Origin: Natrinema gari JCM 14663
Lineage (GTDB): Archaea; Halobacteriota; Halobacteria; Halobacteriales; Natrialbaceae
Length of the DNA stretch: 64,000 bases
NCBI RefSeq assembly: GCF_000337175.1
Contig: NZ_AOIJ01000061.1
Coordinates: 34,197-98,196, forward strand
Direction: 5' to 3'
Within the stretch, counting starts at the first letter, position 1. Each line of letters starts with the position of its first letter. Positions 36,901 through 45,792 of this stretch are shown piece by piece. The notes under the pieces were generated by a model. That model did no database searches and was not told the DNA's origin. It saw nothing but the letters and a program-made list of their open reading frames with translations. The position numbers and the translations under genes were made by a program.

Positions 36901-37107
36901 TCAGTCGTCGTCCGACTGACTGCGGGACGCGGCGGCTGCCGTCACGTCCTGCTGGCCGATCCACGTCGACGAGAACAGCGGTGCGACGGCAAACAGGACG
37001 ACCACGAGCACGAACAGCGACAGCATGACGCTCGCGACGGCTGCGATCCCGGAGGTGAGGTTGAACAGGACGATTCCCGCTGCAACTCCGCTGGTAGCGA
37101 GGCTCAT
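36901..37107 (-). CDS. Small double-membrane-span protein
   Basis: A 68-residue protein, almost entirely hydrophobic from residue 3 to 48 (two helices, with GIVLFNLTSGIAAVASVMLS and LFVLVVVLFAVAPLF), then a polar, acidic tail SRSQSDDD. It is typical of short haloarchaeal membrane proteins with no assigned role. The ATG at 37107 is the only reasonable start. Upstream lies the 129-base gap to purC on the same strand. Confidence 0.6.
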   Translation of the reverse strand: MSLATSGVAAGIVLFNLTSGIAAVASVMLSLFVLVVVLFAVAPLFSSTWIGQQDVTAAAASRSQSDDD

Positions 37108-37236
37108 TTGCGGTCGGTCGAACGTAACGAGCCCCCCAATATGAGGGTTACTTTGTCCGATCAGGGTTGCGAAACGATACCAGACAACGGATCACTGTCC
37201 GGGTTCGAGCCCATCCGTGCCCGGTTGGTCCGGTCG

Positions 37237-38256
37237 CTACAGCCGCTGAACCGCCCCGATCGCGCTCGAGAGCGGCGGCGCGTCGAACAGTTCCCGGCCG
37301 GTGTAGGCGTTGGCGCCGGCACAGTACAGGTCGCTGGCGGTCTCGAGGACCGACTCCGACAGCGGCTCCGGCTCCTCGTCACAAAGGGACTTCCAGTCGG
37401 CGACGTTGGCCTGTTTCGCTTCGGCCTTGGCGGCGTTGACGGCCCGGACCCAGTCGGGCTGAGTACGCTTGTGGTACTGGCGCAGCACCTCCTTCGAGAG
37501 CTGTGTTCCCTCGTAGCTGAATCGGTTCTCGTCGAAGGTACCGACGACGTCGGCGACGCGGAGTTCGCCACGATAGTAACAACACTCGATCTTGCCGTCC
37601 TGGTGGACCAGTCCGGCCGAATCCGCCTGCTCGGTCACGATCCGGTTGACCTCGCGGGCCAGCGATTCGAGGTCCTCGATCGCCGCCTTCCCGGCGATCG
37701 AATCGGCCTCCTCGCGGGTGAGGTAGCGGTCGCCTTCCTCGTACTTCGTGGAGAACTCGACGATCGGCTCGTCGAGGTCGACGGCCTCCTCGGGCCAACT
37801 CCCGAACGCGAGGCCGTGATCGGCCGGTTCGGTCCGCCGACGCAGGCTCGAGCCGACGGGGACCCGGTTGCGGAAGACGATCTCGAGGGGGATCAGGTAG
37901 TTCTCGCCGGCCGCCTCGTGGTAGCTGTCGTAATCGTACTCGCGGCCCTCGTGTGGAAGGTCGGGCACCTGCGTGAGGTCGATGGCCATCTCCCAAGGTG
38001 GGTGGGAGGCGTCCGCGAGGGCGACGACATCGCCGTTTTCCACGACGCCGCGGTAGTGTGTCGGGACGCCCTCGCTCTCGAGCAGTTCGAAGTTGAACGC
38101 GCCCATCGTACAGAGGCTCGCCCCTTTTCGGGGGATCTGGTCGGGCATCTTCCCCCAGTCGAACACCGAGTAGTCGTCGGTGAATACGAACGCGCCCCGG
38201 CCCAGTTCCTCGGCGGTCGCTTCCGTTTCGATGCGGAACTCCTTGACGCTGGTCAT
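37237..38256 (-). CDS. purC: Phosphoribosylaminoimidazole-succinocarboxamide synthase
   Basis: A 339-residue SAICAR synthetase, joining aspartate to CAIR with ATP in purine synthesis. Visible landmarks: the N-terminal ATP-grasp loop [37 protein letters not shown], and DGKIECCYY and [13 protein letters not shown] in the catalytic part. This long variant is the haloarchaeal form. ATG 38256 (MTSVKEF) is preferred over the codon three positions earlier. It is divergent from cofH. Confidence 0.93.
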   Translation of the reverse strand: MTSVKEFRIETEATAEELGRGAFVFTDDYSVFDWGKMPDQIPRKGASLCTMGAFNFELLESEGVPTHYRGVVENGDVVALADASHPPWEMAIDLTQVPDLPHEGREYDYDSYHEAAGENYLIPLEIVFRNRVPVGSSLRRRTEPADHGLAFGSWPEEAVDLDEPIVEFSTKYEEGDRYLTREEADSIAGKAAIEDLESLAREVNRIVTEQADSAGLVHQDGKIECCYYRGELRVADVVGTFDENRFSYEGTQLSKEVLRQYHKRTQPDWVRAVNAAKAEAKQANVADWKSLCDEEPEPLSESVLETASDLYCAGANAYTGRELFDAPPLSSAIGAVQRL

Positions 38257-38609
38257 CGACTCCACCTCGTGTGGAGCCCGTGACGGCCGAACGGCTTCGT
38301 TGTACGTCGAGTCACGCGAGACACCTCCGGACGTATTCGCCCCCGTCGCTCATACTGCAGTTGCCGTGGCCGGAGCCTAAGAAGGTTTCAATATCCGGCC
38401 GGCGGCCGGACACCGCGACCATCCTCGCCGGCCGACGTGAGGCGACGATCGACGCGGTTGGATCGGACCGGGTCGGGTCGAGTCGACGGTAGTTGGCGAC
38501 CCGCCCTTGATCGCGTCATCGGTAGCGGCAAGTCTCGACGCGGCCGATTCGGACGGGGGTGGGTCCGGATCCATCACCCTTTTCTCGCTGTACGGGCATC
38601 GTTACGTCG

Positions 38610-39989
38610 ATGGAGCGACCGGTGACCGAGGCCGACCTCACATTCGATCACGTTCCCGAGACCGACCAGTCCTTCGAGAACGCACTGGCAAAGGCGCGCG
38701 ACGGCGATCGACTCACCGTCGACGACGCCATCGAGTTATTCACGACAGGGACGGACAGTGAGGGCATCGACCGGAAACGCAAGGACCGCGTGCTCCAGGC
38801 GGCCGATCACCGCCGCGCCGAGCAGGTCGGTGAGGAGGTCACCTTCGTCGCGAACCTGAACAACAACGTCACGACGGCGTGTAACGTGGGCTGTCTCTTC
38901 TGTAACTTCAAGGACGCCGCCCATACCTTCGAGAGGGACACGGAGATCGAAACGGCTGGGTTCACGAAGACGCCCGCCGAATCCCGCGAGATCGTCGCCG
39001 ACGCCGTCGATCGGGGCATCTACGAGGTCACCTCAGTATCGGGCCTGCACCCCGCGTTCGCGCTCGATGACGAGCATCGGGAGCTCCTCGACGAGCACCC
39101 GAACCCGAAGGCGGTCAACTACAAGCCACCCGAACGCTACGACACCAGCCCCGGCACCTACACGGAGCAGGTGTCGGCGATGAGCGTCGACGGGGCCCAC
39201 GTCCACTCGATGACGCCCGAAGAGGCCTACCACGCCCGGCGAGGTACCGACTGGTCCTACGAGGAGGTCTATCGGCGGCTGAAGGATGCGGGACTCGACA
39301 CCGTTCCCGGCACCGCGGCCGAAATCCTCGTCGAGGAGGTCCGCGACGTGATCTGTCCCGGCAAGATCAGCACGGACGGCTGGCTCGAGGCCATGGAGGC
39401 CGCCGCGAACGTCGGCCTCGGGATGACGGCGACGATCATGTACGGCCACGTCGAGAACGAGGCTCACCGCGCGATGCATCTGCAGCGAATTCGGGAGTTG
39501 CAGGACCGAACCGGCACTATCACCGAGTTCGTGCCGCTTTCCTTTATTCACCAGAACACCCCGTTGTTCGAACACGACGTCGTCTCGGGCGGTGCAAGCA
39601 GGCATGAGGACGAACTGATGATCGCCGTCTCGAGGCTGTTCCTCGATAATATCGACCACATTCAGGCCTCGTGGGTCAAGTACGGTGACGAGCAGGGGTT
39701 GAAGATGCTCTCGTGTGGGGCCGACGATTACATGGGGACGATCCTCTCCGAGGAGATCACCAAGCGCGCCGGCGGCGGCTACGGCGAGTTCCGCTCGTTC
39801 GCGGACTACGTCGAGATGATTGCTTCGATCGGCCGCGTGCCCGTCGAGCGCTCGACCGACTACGAGACGCGCCGCGTCATCGATCCCGACGAGCCGCCGT
39901 TCGGTCCCCGGCTCGGGCCGAAGGCCGACGGGACGCCGCTTTTGACCCTGGAGGAGCGCGACGCGCGCGTCACCCCGGCTGACGATTGA
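38610..39989 (+). CDS. cofH: F420 precursor FO synthase subunit CofH
   Basis: A 459-residue radical SAM enzyme. With CofG it makes FO, the deazaflavin core of F420, from tyrosine and the pyrimidine intermediate of riboflavin synthesis. The cluster motif is Cys91-x3-Cys95-x2-Cys98 (CNVGCLFC). VNYKPPERYDTSPG, VPGTAAEILVEEVRDVICPG and TATIMYGHVE are CofH family landmarks. ATG 38610 gives the normal N-terminus. It is separated from cofG and cofC by about 4 kb of other genes. Confidence 0.93.
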   Translation: MERPVTEADLTFDHVPETDQSFENALAKARDGDRLTVDDAIELFTTGTDSEGIDRKRKDRVLQAADHRRAEQVGEEVTFVANLNNNVTTACNVGCLFCNFKDAAHTFERDTEIETAGFTKTPAESREIVADAVDRGIYEVTSVSGLHPAFALDDEHRELLDEHPNPKAVNYKPPERYDTSPGTYTEQVSAMSVDGAHVHSMTPEEAYHARRGTDWSYEEVYRRLKDAGLDTVPGTAAEILVEEVRDVICPGKISTDGWLEAMEAAANVGLGMTATIMYGHVENEAHRAMHLQRIRELQDRTGTITEFVPLSFIHQNTPLFEHDVVSGGASRHEDELMIAVSRLFLDNIDHIQASWVKYGDEQGLKMLSCGADDYMGTILSEEITKRAGGGYGEFRSFADYVEMIASIGRVPVERSTDYETRRVIDPDEPPFGPRLGPKADGTPLLTLEERDARVTPADD

Positions 39990-40168
39990 CCGGTCGCCCC
40001 TCGCACGCGGGAGCCGTCGCCGCCGATCGACGCAGGAGAGCGGATGGTCCGCGGGTCCGAGGCCCACCGACTGTCGGTACCGACGGGGCCTCGAGCGTCG
40101 GTCGGCGTCTCGTTCCGTGGCAGGCGGTCGAACGACCGTCCGAGAGCAGTCATCCGCGCTCTGGGTGT

Positions 40169-40197
40169 CCCGATCGCACAGCAGTCGTGCGATCGGG
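40169..40197. terminator. 11-base inverted repeat between convergent genes
   Basis: Arms CCCGATCGCAC and GTGCGATCGGG around AGCAGTC. It lies between the stops of cofH (39989) and the cupredoxin gene (40211, minus strand), so it could end either transcript. There is no clear T-run, so the role is inferred from position. Confidence 0.45.
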
Positions 40198-40210
40198 CGT
40201 CCGGTGACGG

Positions 40211-41119
40211 TCAGTGACTACTCTCGTCGGCCGATGCCGCGTCATCGGTGTCGTCGTGGAGTGGCCACACCTCAGCGAAGCGGTCGATATCGGCGAGTAC
40301 GTCCCCGAATGACACGGTGCCACGCTTTTGAATCCGCATCGGGTCGAGGGCTGGGGCGTCGAGGACCTCCTGTGGTGTTAGCCAGGGCCAGTCACAGTCC
40401 TCGTTGGTAGCGCTGATCGTGTTGAGTTCGTGCTCGAGGAACGCCGGACTGAACGGGGGGAGGAGGGGCGGGTCGTCGCTACCCTCGAACGTCTCCTCGT
40501 AGTCCGGGACGCTCTCGGCAGGGAGATCGCCGACGACGAGGCGCATACTCATTCCGAACACGTGGTGTGAGGCACAGTAAACGTCGTAAATGCCCGGCTT
40601 GGGAAACGCGTAGAGCCAGGCCCCGCCGACGTTGAGTACCGGCGACGAAAACGGCGGCACCCCGTCGGGGACCCGGCGCTGGAATCCTTGAGCGGGGTGA
40701 TAGGCCGTAATCGTGTGGTCGGGTGCCGTGGCCGTGAACTGGACGACATCGCCAGGGTCGACGTGAATGCCACTCGGTTCGAAGTGGAAGAACGGCGGGC
40801 GGTCGGGGTCTTCCGGGTCTGCGGGCATATCGGTGTGGAGGGCGACGATATGATCGGGGGCGAGCCCCTCGGGAACGGTGTCGGCGTCCGGCGTCGCAAA
40901 GCCATACTGCGGATCGAGCGCTGCTGCGTCCGACCCGGTATCGACGGCTCCGCTCGAGTCGGCTGTAGCATCGCTCCGCGCGGCTGCGATGCCGCTGCCA
41001 ACGGAGACCGTCACGCCCGCCCCCAGCGCTTTCAGTAGTGGTCGCCGCTCGGCGTCGAGCAAGTCGTCCATCGGTTCGTCGATCGATTCCTCCGGTTTCT
41101 CTTCGTCGGGTTGTGTCAT
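40211..41119 (-). CDS. Secreted cupredoxin (plastocyanin-like) protein
   Basis: A 302-residue protein: an acidic N-terminus, a twin-Arg-like signal (RRPLLKALGAGVTVSVGSGI), a Thr/Ser/Asp linker and a cupredoxin domain. Likely type-1 copper ligands are His in PDHTITAYH, then Cys, His and Met in YDVYCASHHVFGM. It probably carries electrons on the outer face of the membrane. A C-terminal 80-residue extension (about 220-302) is not part of the cupredoxin fold. ATG 41119 is the start that places the signal correctly. Confidence 0.8.
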   Translation of the reverse strand: MTQPDEEKPEESIDEPMDDLLDAERRPLLKALGAGVTVSVGSGIAAARSDATADSSGAVDTGSDAAALDPQYGFATPDADTVPEGLAPDHIVALHTDMPADPEDPDRPPFFHFEPSGIHVDPGDVVQFTATAPDHTITAYHPAQGFQRRVPDGVPPFSSPVLNVGGAWLYAFPKPGIYDVYCASHHVFGMSMRLVVGDLPAESVPDYEETFEGSDDPPLLPPFSPAFLEHELNTISATNEDCDWPWLTPQEVLDAPALDPMRIQKRGTVSFGDVLADIDRFAEVWPLHDDTDDAASADESSH

Positions 41120-41321
41120 CGTCGTACACCTCGAGTGGGTCGACTGCATCGACTCCCTCACTCGAGGACGGCATATAGCGCCGCGATCGTTTCGTTCCAC
41201 TACGAGGACAGATCCGGTACCTCGTGGCGTGAACGGCGTCGAGGTGAGGCCTGCCGTTCAGCGTCCGGTAACGACAGCCTATTTCGCCGGGACCGCGAGA
41301 CCTCGCGCCGGAGCGACGGCG

Positions 41322-41963
41322 CTACTCCGACTCCTCGACCGCGACGGCCCGGACCGGTGCGCCGTCGCTTCCGAGGGCCAGTGGATAGGCCCGGAGTTCG
41401 AACCGGTCCCCCGCTGCGGCGAGGCCTGTCAGGTTCTCGAGGATCAATAGCTCGTTGCCGAGCAGCGCGTGGTGTGCTTGGAACCCCGTGGGCTCGTCCT
41501 CGGCGGCGTTGTCCGTCGGCGTCGGATCGGGATTGAGCGTGTCGACGGCCACGTCGAACCCTCGGTCGACGCAGGTCGCGGCCGCCGCCGGCGAGAGGTA
41601 GGGGTGTTCGAGGTACCGCTCGGTCCCCCAGTGGGCGTCCCACCCGGTCCAGAACACCGCGAGGTCGGCGTCGACGGCCGGTACTCGAGCGGCGGGGATC
41701 GGCTCACGGGCCGCGAGATCGCGGCAATCGATCCGGACGGCGTCGAAGACGAACCGCTCGAGCGGGTATGCGTCGAGGGAGGCCCCGTCCGGGTCAACGT
41801 GGACGGGTGCATCGACGTGGGTGCCGGTGTGACTGCCGCACTCGAGGGCGTCGACGCGGACGCCGTGGTCGTCGTGGGTCGCGTGTCGCCGGACGGTGAC
41901 CGCGGGATCGTCGGGATACGTTTGCATCCTGGTCTCGATCGGCTGGCTGAGGTCGACGTGCAT
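41322..41963 (-). CDS. Cyclase-family hydrolase (kynurenine formamidase-like)
   Basis: A 213-residue metal hydrolase. His45-x3-His49-x-Asp51-x3-His55 in SHTGTHVDAPVH is the conserved metal and catalytic signature of the cyclase/arylformamidase family. WTGWDAHWGTERYLEHPYL is another family stretch. Members cleave arylformylamines, isatin or similar amides; the substrate is unknown here. Start at 41963 (MHVDLSQPI) matches the family's DLSxPI opening; the longer in-frame extension is arginine-rich and not coding-like. Confidence 0.85.
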   Translation of the reverse strand: MHVDLSQPIETRMQTYPDDPAVTVRRHATHDDHGVRVDALECGSHTGTHVDAPVHVDPDGASLDAYPLERFVFDAVRIDCRDLAAREPIPAARVPAVDADLAVFWTGWDAHWGTERYLEHPYLSPAAAATCVDRGFDVAVDTLNPDPTPTDNAAEDEPTGFQAHHALLGNELLILENLTGLAAAGDRFELRAYPLALGSDGAPVRAVAVEESE

Positions 41964-42208
41964 ACGCGATATCCGTCGCTCGAGGCGGATAACGCTGTGT
42001 GCTCTCGCGGCGCTGCCCGCGCTCGATTGCTGTGCCGGTCGGTGTGGCCGACGGCCGACTGCGGCCACCAGCCGGTTGCGGGTTCCCATCGCCGTGGCAA
42101 CGAGCGAGTGATCCCGCGCCACAGGTGTGAGAGCCGTCCCACCGATGCCTGAATCACTACACAATTAGTGTGAAATTTTATTACTCGAATTGTTGGATTA
42201 TCGAATAC

Positions 42209-42544
42209 ATGACGGACGGCCAACCATCTATGTCCCGTCGCAAAGCCCTGCAAGCAACCGCCGGTGCTGCTGCCGCGACCGTCGCAATGACCGGGACTGC
42301 GGCGGCCGAACGGGCCTCGCCCGCGGACGTGTCGGTCGGTGACTGTCTGCGACTGCCGAGTCGAGTCACCGTTTATGAGTCCTGTACCAGTGACTCGGGG
42401 TTCATCGTCCCCGCGAGTACGGCCGGGACGATCGAGGCGCTCTGTCTCGACGAGGGTCGCGTCCTGGTCGACTGGCGGGACCCCTCTCTCAAGGACGGCT
42501 ACGTCGACGTTCGTGAGGTTATTTCGGGCATCGAGCCCTGCTGA
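42209..42544 (+). CDS. Small Tat-exported protein
   Basis: A 111-residue protein with a twin-arginine signal (SRRKALQATAGAAAATVAMT) after MTDGQPSM. The mature part (about 60 residues) is beta-rich (LRLPSRVTVYESC, GFIVPASTAGTIEAL, GRVLVDWRDPSLKDGYVDV), SH3-like in pattern, with four Cys that could form disulfides. No family recognised. A TATA-like AATTTTATTA at 42173-42182 supports the ATG at 42209. Confidence 0.7.
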   Translation: MTDGQPSMSRRKALQATAGAAAATVAMTGTAAAERASPADVSVGDCLRLPSRVTVYESCTSDSGFIVPASTAGTIEALCLDEGRVLVDWRDPSLKDGYVDVREVISGIEPC

Positions 42545-42705
42545 GGCAACCGGAACTCGCGGAGCGGACGCCACCTGGCACACCTGTTGATTTATTTTCG
42601 CCGGCGTATCGATACGGGAGACGCCGCGCCGCTCGCCGGGAGACGAAACGGGATCGCGCTCGAGCGAGGGGAAGCGTTTCGGTGCCGGCGACGGAAGCGG
42701 TCGGT

Positions 42706-43164
42706 ATGGCGACCGACGACGCCTACGTTCGACGCGCGATCGACCTCGCCGAATCAGCGGTCGAGGCCAGCAACACGCCCTTTGGCTCCCTACTCGTCGT
42801 CGACGACGAGATCGTCCGGACGGCCGAGAACACCACGCTCACCGACGACGATGTCTCGGCGCATCCGGAGTTCAAGCTGGCCCGGTGGGCCGCCAGCGAA
42901 CTCGAGTCGAGCGAGCGCGCGGCGTGTACGCTGTACACCAGCACTGAGCCGTGCCCCATGTGCGCGAGCGCGATCGTCTACGCGGGGCTCGGCCGGGTCG
43001 TCTACAGCGTGCCCGTCGATTCGCTCGCGGCCCACCGGGACGACGGCGTGATCGAAATTCCCTGCGAGGAGGTCGTCGACCGGGCCGGCGGCGAGACGAC
43101 GGTCGAGGGACCGGTGCTCGAGGATGCGGGACTGGCGGTCCACGAGGCGTACTGGTCGCCGTAA
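42706..43164 (+). CDS. Cytidine/guanine deaminase-family zinc enzyme
   Basis: A 152-residue deaminase of the CDA superfamily. His53-x-Glu55 (SAHPEFK) and Cys83-x2-Cys86 (EPCPMCASAI) form the zinc site with the catalytic Glu. The layout fits nucleoside/base deaminases of the guanine deaminase or TadA-like group; tRNA or free-base substrate cannot be decided. ATG 42706 gives the usual N-terminal helix; an extension of eight codons upstream is possible. Confidence 0.87.
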   Translation: MATDDAYVRRAIDLAESAVEASNTPFGSLLVVDDEIVRTAENTTLTDDDVSAHPEFKLARWAASELESSERAACTLYTSTEPCPMCASAIVYAGLGRVVYSVPVDSLAAHRDDGVIEIPCEEVVDRAGGETTVEGPVLEDAGLAVHEAYWSP

Positions 43165-43383
43165 CGGCGAGGCAGAGCGTCGAACGGCCCAGTCGGACCG
43201 GCGAGTGGGGCAAATAGTTCACCGCACACTCTAGTAGGTATTTCCGTCCCGCCCGACAGTCTCGAGCGCAGGTAGCTAACTCGAGGCAAGTCGGCCGGTC
43301 GTGTCGCAGGCGCCAGTATCAGCAGCCGATCTCTCCGGAGACGAGTTCAGCCTGCCTGTGGAGTAATTGCTCGCTATCCGATC

Positions 43384-43393
43384 GTTTTTATAC
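43384..43393 (+). promoter_or_regulatory. TATA box for the 57-aa membrane protein
   Basis: GTTTTTATAC ends about 22 bases before the ATG at 43415. The T-rich box and the spacing fit a leaderless haloarchaeal promoter and support the small gene that follows. Confidence 0.5.
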
Positions 43394-43414
43394 CTCTGAG
43401 CTGAGGATTAGTTA

Positions 43415-43588
43415 ATGGCAGACGATGGAGTAATCCGCCGCCTCAACGCCATCATCGGACTCCTGATTTGCATCCTCGTACTCCTGGTATTATCCATGTT
43501 ACCGCCGGAGTTCATTTCGCTCGGTCTCATCGCGCTTTTCATCCTCTCATCGCTGCTCATTCCGATCCTCATCTTCCTCTACAACTGA
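43415..43588 (+). CDS. 57-residue double-span membrane protein
   Basis: The frame reads MADDGVIRRLNAIIGLLICI and ends ILIFLYN, with two hydrophobic helices (about 12-29 and 33-55) split by PPEF. An acidic, then basic start (ADDGVIRRL) sets the topology. It is too small for a catalytic protein; a subunit or regulatory peptide of the membrane is possible. The good TATA box at 43384-43393 supports expression. Confidence 0.68.
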   Translation: MADDGVIRRLNAIIGLLICILVLLVLSMLPPEFISLGLIALFILSSLLIPILIFLYN

Positions 43589-43681
43589 GTTCCGCAGCGA
43601 TACGCGGGTTCGGTCGGCGGTCCTCGCGGGCCGTCGGCTCTCGAGACCAGTCCGTTCGGTATCCGACCGGGCGCGGACTGC

Positions 43682-44860
43682 TCAGTGTGTGGCCGTCACC
43701 GTCCCGTCCCGAAGCACTGCCCGATAGCGGTCGCCCGCCGAATCGGCGGCCGCGAGTGCGTCCCGAATCGTCGGCGAGATCCAGTCACGACCCCCGTCCG
43801 ACCCGCCACTCCCCGCACCGTCGGCGACCCGCCCGTTGAAGCCGTCCGGACGCACCGCGGGCGGCAGGAATCGTTCGTAGACCGGGAGCCGTTCCTCGAG
43901 CGGGAGAGCCGCCGACGCGGCGATCTCCTCGAGTTCCCTGAGTGCGGGCCACGTGTAGTCGGGGTTGATGTGGTCGTCGGTGACGGGCGAGACGCCACCC
44001 AGATCGTCGACACCGCAGTCGATCAGCTCTGTCGCGGGGGTGAGGTTCGGCGGCACCTGCACCGAGACCTCTGCCGGCAGGGCGGCGCGGGCCATCGACG
44101 TCACCTGCCGCAGTGTCGCGAGATCGGGCGAGCCGTCCGACCAGCGGTCGTTCTCCACGACGGGCTGGACGATCACTTCCTGAATGTGGTCGTAGCGCTC
44201 GTGCAGTTCGCGGATCGCCAGCAGGCTCTCCGCGCGGTCGCGCCAGTTCTCGCCGATCCCCACCAGAATTCCGGTCGTGAAGGCCACGTCCAGTTCGCCC
44301 GCGTTTTGCAACGTCCGGAGCCGCTGGCCGGGGACCTTCCGCCGCGGCCCGGCGTGGGCCCCGACCTCCGCGGTCGTCTCGAGCATCACGCCCATGCTGG
44401 CGTTGACGTCCGCGACGGCGGCCATCTGCTCGCGGGTCTGGTCGCCCGGGTTCGCGTGAGGGAGCAACCCCTCCTCGAGCGCGACCTCGTAGGCCTCGCG
44501 CAGGTAGGTGTGAATCGAGTCGTGGCCCCACTCTTCGAGCTGGGCGTGAATCTCGGTGTAGCGCTCGTCGGGGTCGTCACCGAACGTAAACAGCGCCTCC
44601 GTACAGCCCGCGTCGGCCCCGCGCCGACAGATCTCGCGGACCTCCTTGAGCGAGAGTAGGGAGGCCTGTCCCGGCGGGTCGAAGTAGGTACAGTAGGTAC
44701 AGGTGTAGCGACAGGCCGTGGTGAGCGGGATGAACACGTTACGCGAAAACGTCAGCGCCGACGGTGCGTCGACATCGCTCGGGCTGACCGCCAGGAGGTC
44801 CTCGACGGCCGCGTCGTCGACTGCGATATCGACGCCGTACTCGCTCGCCCCGGGAAACAT
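43682..44860 (-). CDS. cofG: F420 precursor FO synthase subunit CofG
   Basis: A 392-residue radical SAM enzyme, partner of CofH. The motif Cys50-x3-Cys54-x2-Cys57 (CRYTCTYC) binds the cluster; FSRNVFIPLT, NPGDQTREQM and DLGGVSPVTDDHINPDY are CofG landmarks. A GTG at 44932 in the same frame overlaps the cofC stop, but the family begins at MFPGASEYG (44860), which also has a GGAGG just upstream. It forms an operon with cofC. The C-terminal 40 residues are Gly/Asp-rich. Confidence 0.92.
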   Translation of the reverse strand: MFPGASEYGVDIAVDDAAVEDLLAVSPSDVDAPSALTFSRNVFIPLTTACRYTCTYCTYFDPPGQASLLSLKEVREICRRGADAGCTEALFTFGDDPDERYTEIHAQLEEWGHDSIHTYLREAYEVALEEGLLPHANPGDQTREQMAAVADVNASMGVMLETTAEVGAHAGPRRKVPGQRLRTLQNAGELDVAFTTGILVGIGENWRDRAESLLAIRELHERYDHIQEVIVQPVVENDRWSDGSPDLATLRQVTSMARAALPAEVSVQVPPNLTPATELIDCGVDDLGGVSPVTDDHINPDYTWPALRELEEIAASAALPLEERLPVYERFLPPAVRPDGFNGRVADGAGSGGSDGGRDWISPTIRDALAAADSAGDRYRAVLRDGTVTATH

Positions 44861-44928
44861 TACCTCCCAGTGTCGTCGCTCGGCACATAAGGCCTTCACT
44901 TCGCGGTGGTCGTCGCCCCGAGCGGCCG

Positions 44929-45639
44929 TCACTCCGACGCGCGATCGGTCTCACGAGCGACGCCGACCCGCCCGTCCCGATCGTCGAGGGCGAATCCGAA
45001 CTCGCGGAGACGGGCGAGCGCGCGGTCGCTCGTTCGCCCGTGAACGAGCACTTCGACCAGATCTGCCGGCTCGTCGATGTCGGTTCCCAGCCGGAACGAG
45101 TCGACCGTCTCGAGGTCGGCGCCGACCGACCGGGCGATCTCGCAGTGGTCGAGGTAGGAGGTGCCGTGGTAGTCCACGCGGAACGCGGGGTGGCGAACGA
45201 CGAGCGCGTTCGTCCCGCCGCCACGCCCCGGTGCGATCGCGACGTCGGCCGCCGTCGTCAGGAGCCCCTCGAGCGCGTCGGGGGTCGCCAGCGCGAGGTC
45301 GGCCATCACGACGGCCACAGGATCATGGTCGGGATCGCCGGTCGCGCCGCTCTCGTCGGCTGCTCCGTCGCCACCCGGCAGCCACGCGTTGACCGCGTCG
45401 GTCAGCGGCCGCTCGTCGACCGCGACCGACGTGACCGCGGCGACCGCCTCCGGCAACTCGAGGTCGGCGACCGCAAGCGGCGCGGTCGAGACGACCGTCG
45501 GCTTGTGGCCGGTTTCGGCGATCGCACGGAGCACGTCGGCAAGCATCGCGCTGGCAAACCGCGAGCGCTCGTCCGGGGAGAAGACGGACTCGAGGCGAGT
45601 CTTCGGCGTCTCGGCGGCGAACGGGACGACGACGCGCAT
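44929..45639 (-). CDS. cofC: 2-phospho-L-lactate/PEP guanylyltransferase CofC
   Basis: A 236-residue nucleotidyltransferase that activates 2-phospholactate or PEP with GTP for F420 synthesis. The N-terminus VVVPFAAETPKTRLESVFSP and the segments VVMADLALATPDAL and PGRGGGTNALVV match the family. It lies just upstream of cofG in the same direction. CofD and CofE, the later enzymes, are not in the window. Confidence 0.9.
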   Translation of the reverse strand: MRVVVPFAAETPKTRLESVFSPDERSRFASAMLADVLRAIAETGHKPTVVSTAPLAVADLELPEAVAAVTSVAVDERPLTDAVNAWLPGGDGAADESGATGDPDHDPVAVVMADLALATPDALEGLLTTAADVAIAPGRGGGTNALVVRHPAFRVDYHGTSYLDHCEIARSVGADLETVDSFRLGTDIDEPADLVEVLVHGRTSDRALARLREFGFALDDRDGRVGVARETDRASE

Positions 45640-45792
45640 CTGAATCTGGTTGCGGTAATTCGGGCGCGCTCAAAAGCACGTCGGAGTGGGCCGGGCGTCC
45701 GCGAGCGAGCCGCTCGCCGAACCGTGGCCGATGTCGTGCCCCCCTGACACGAGTGCGTCGCTCGCGCCGTCGAATATCAAAAGAACGGCGGC

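Noticed and set aside
37201..37230. GGGTTCGAGCCC near the end of purC, resembling a tRNA T-loop.
   Set aside because: The stem is too short and no tRNA body surrounds it.
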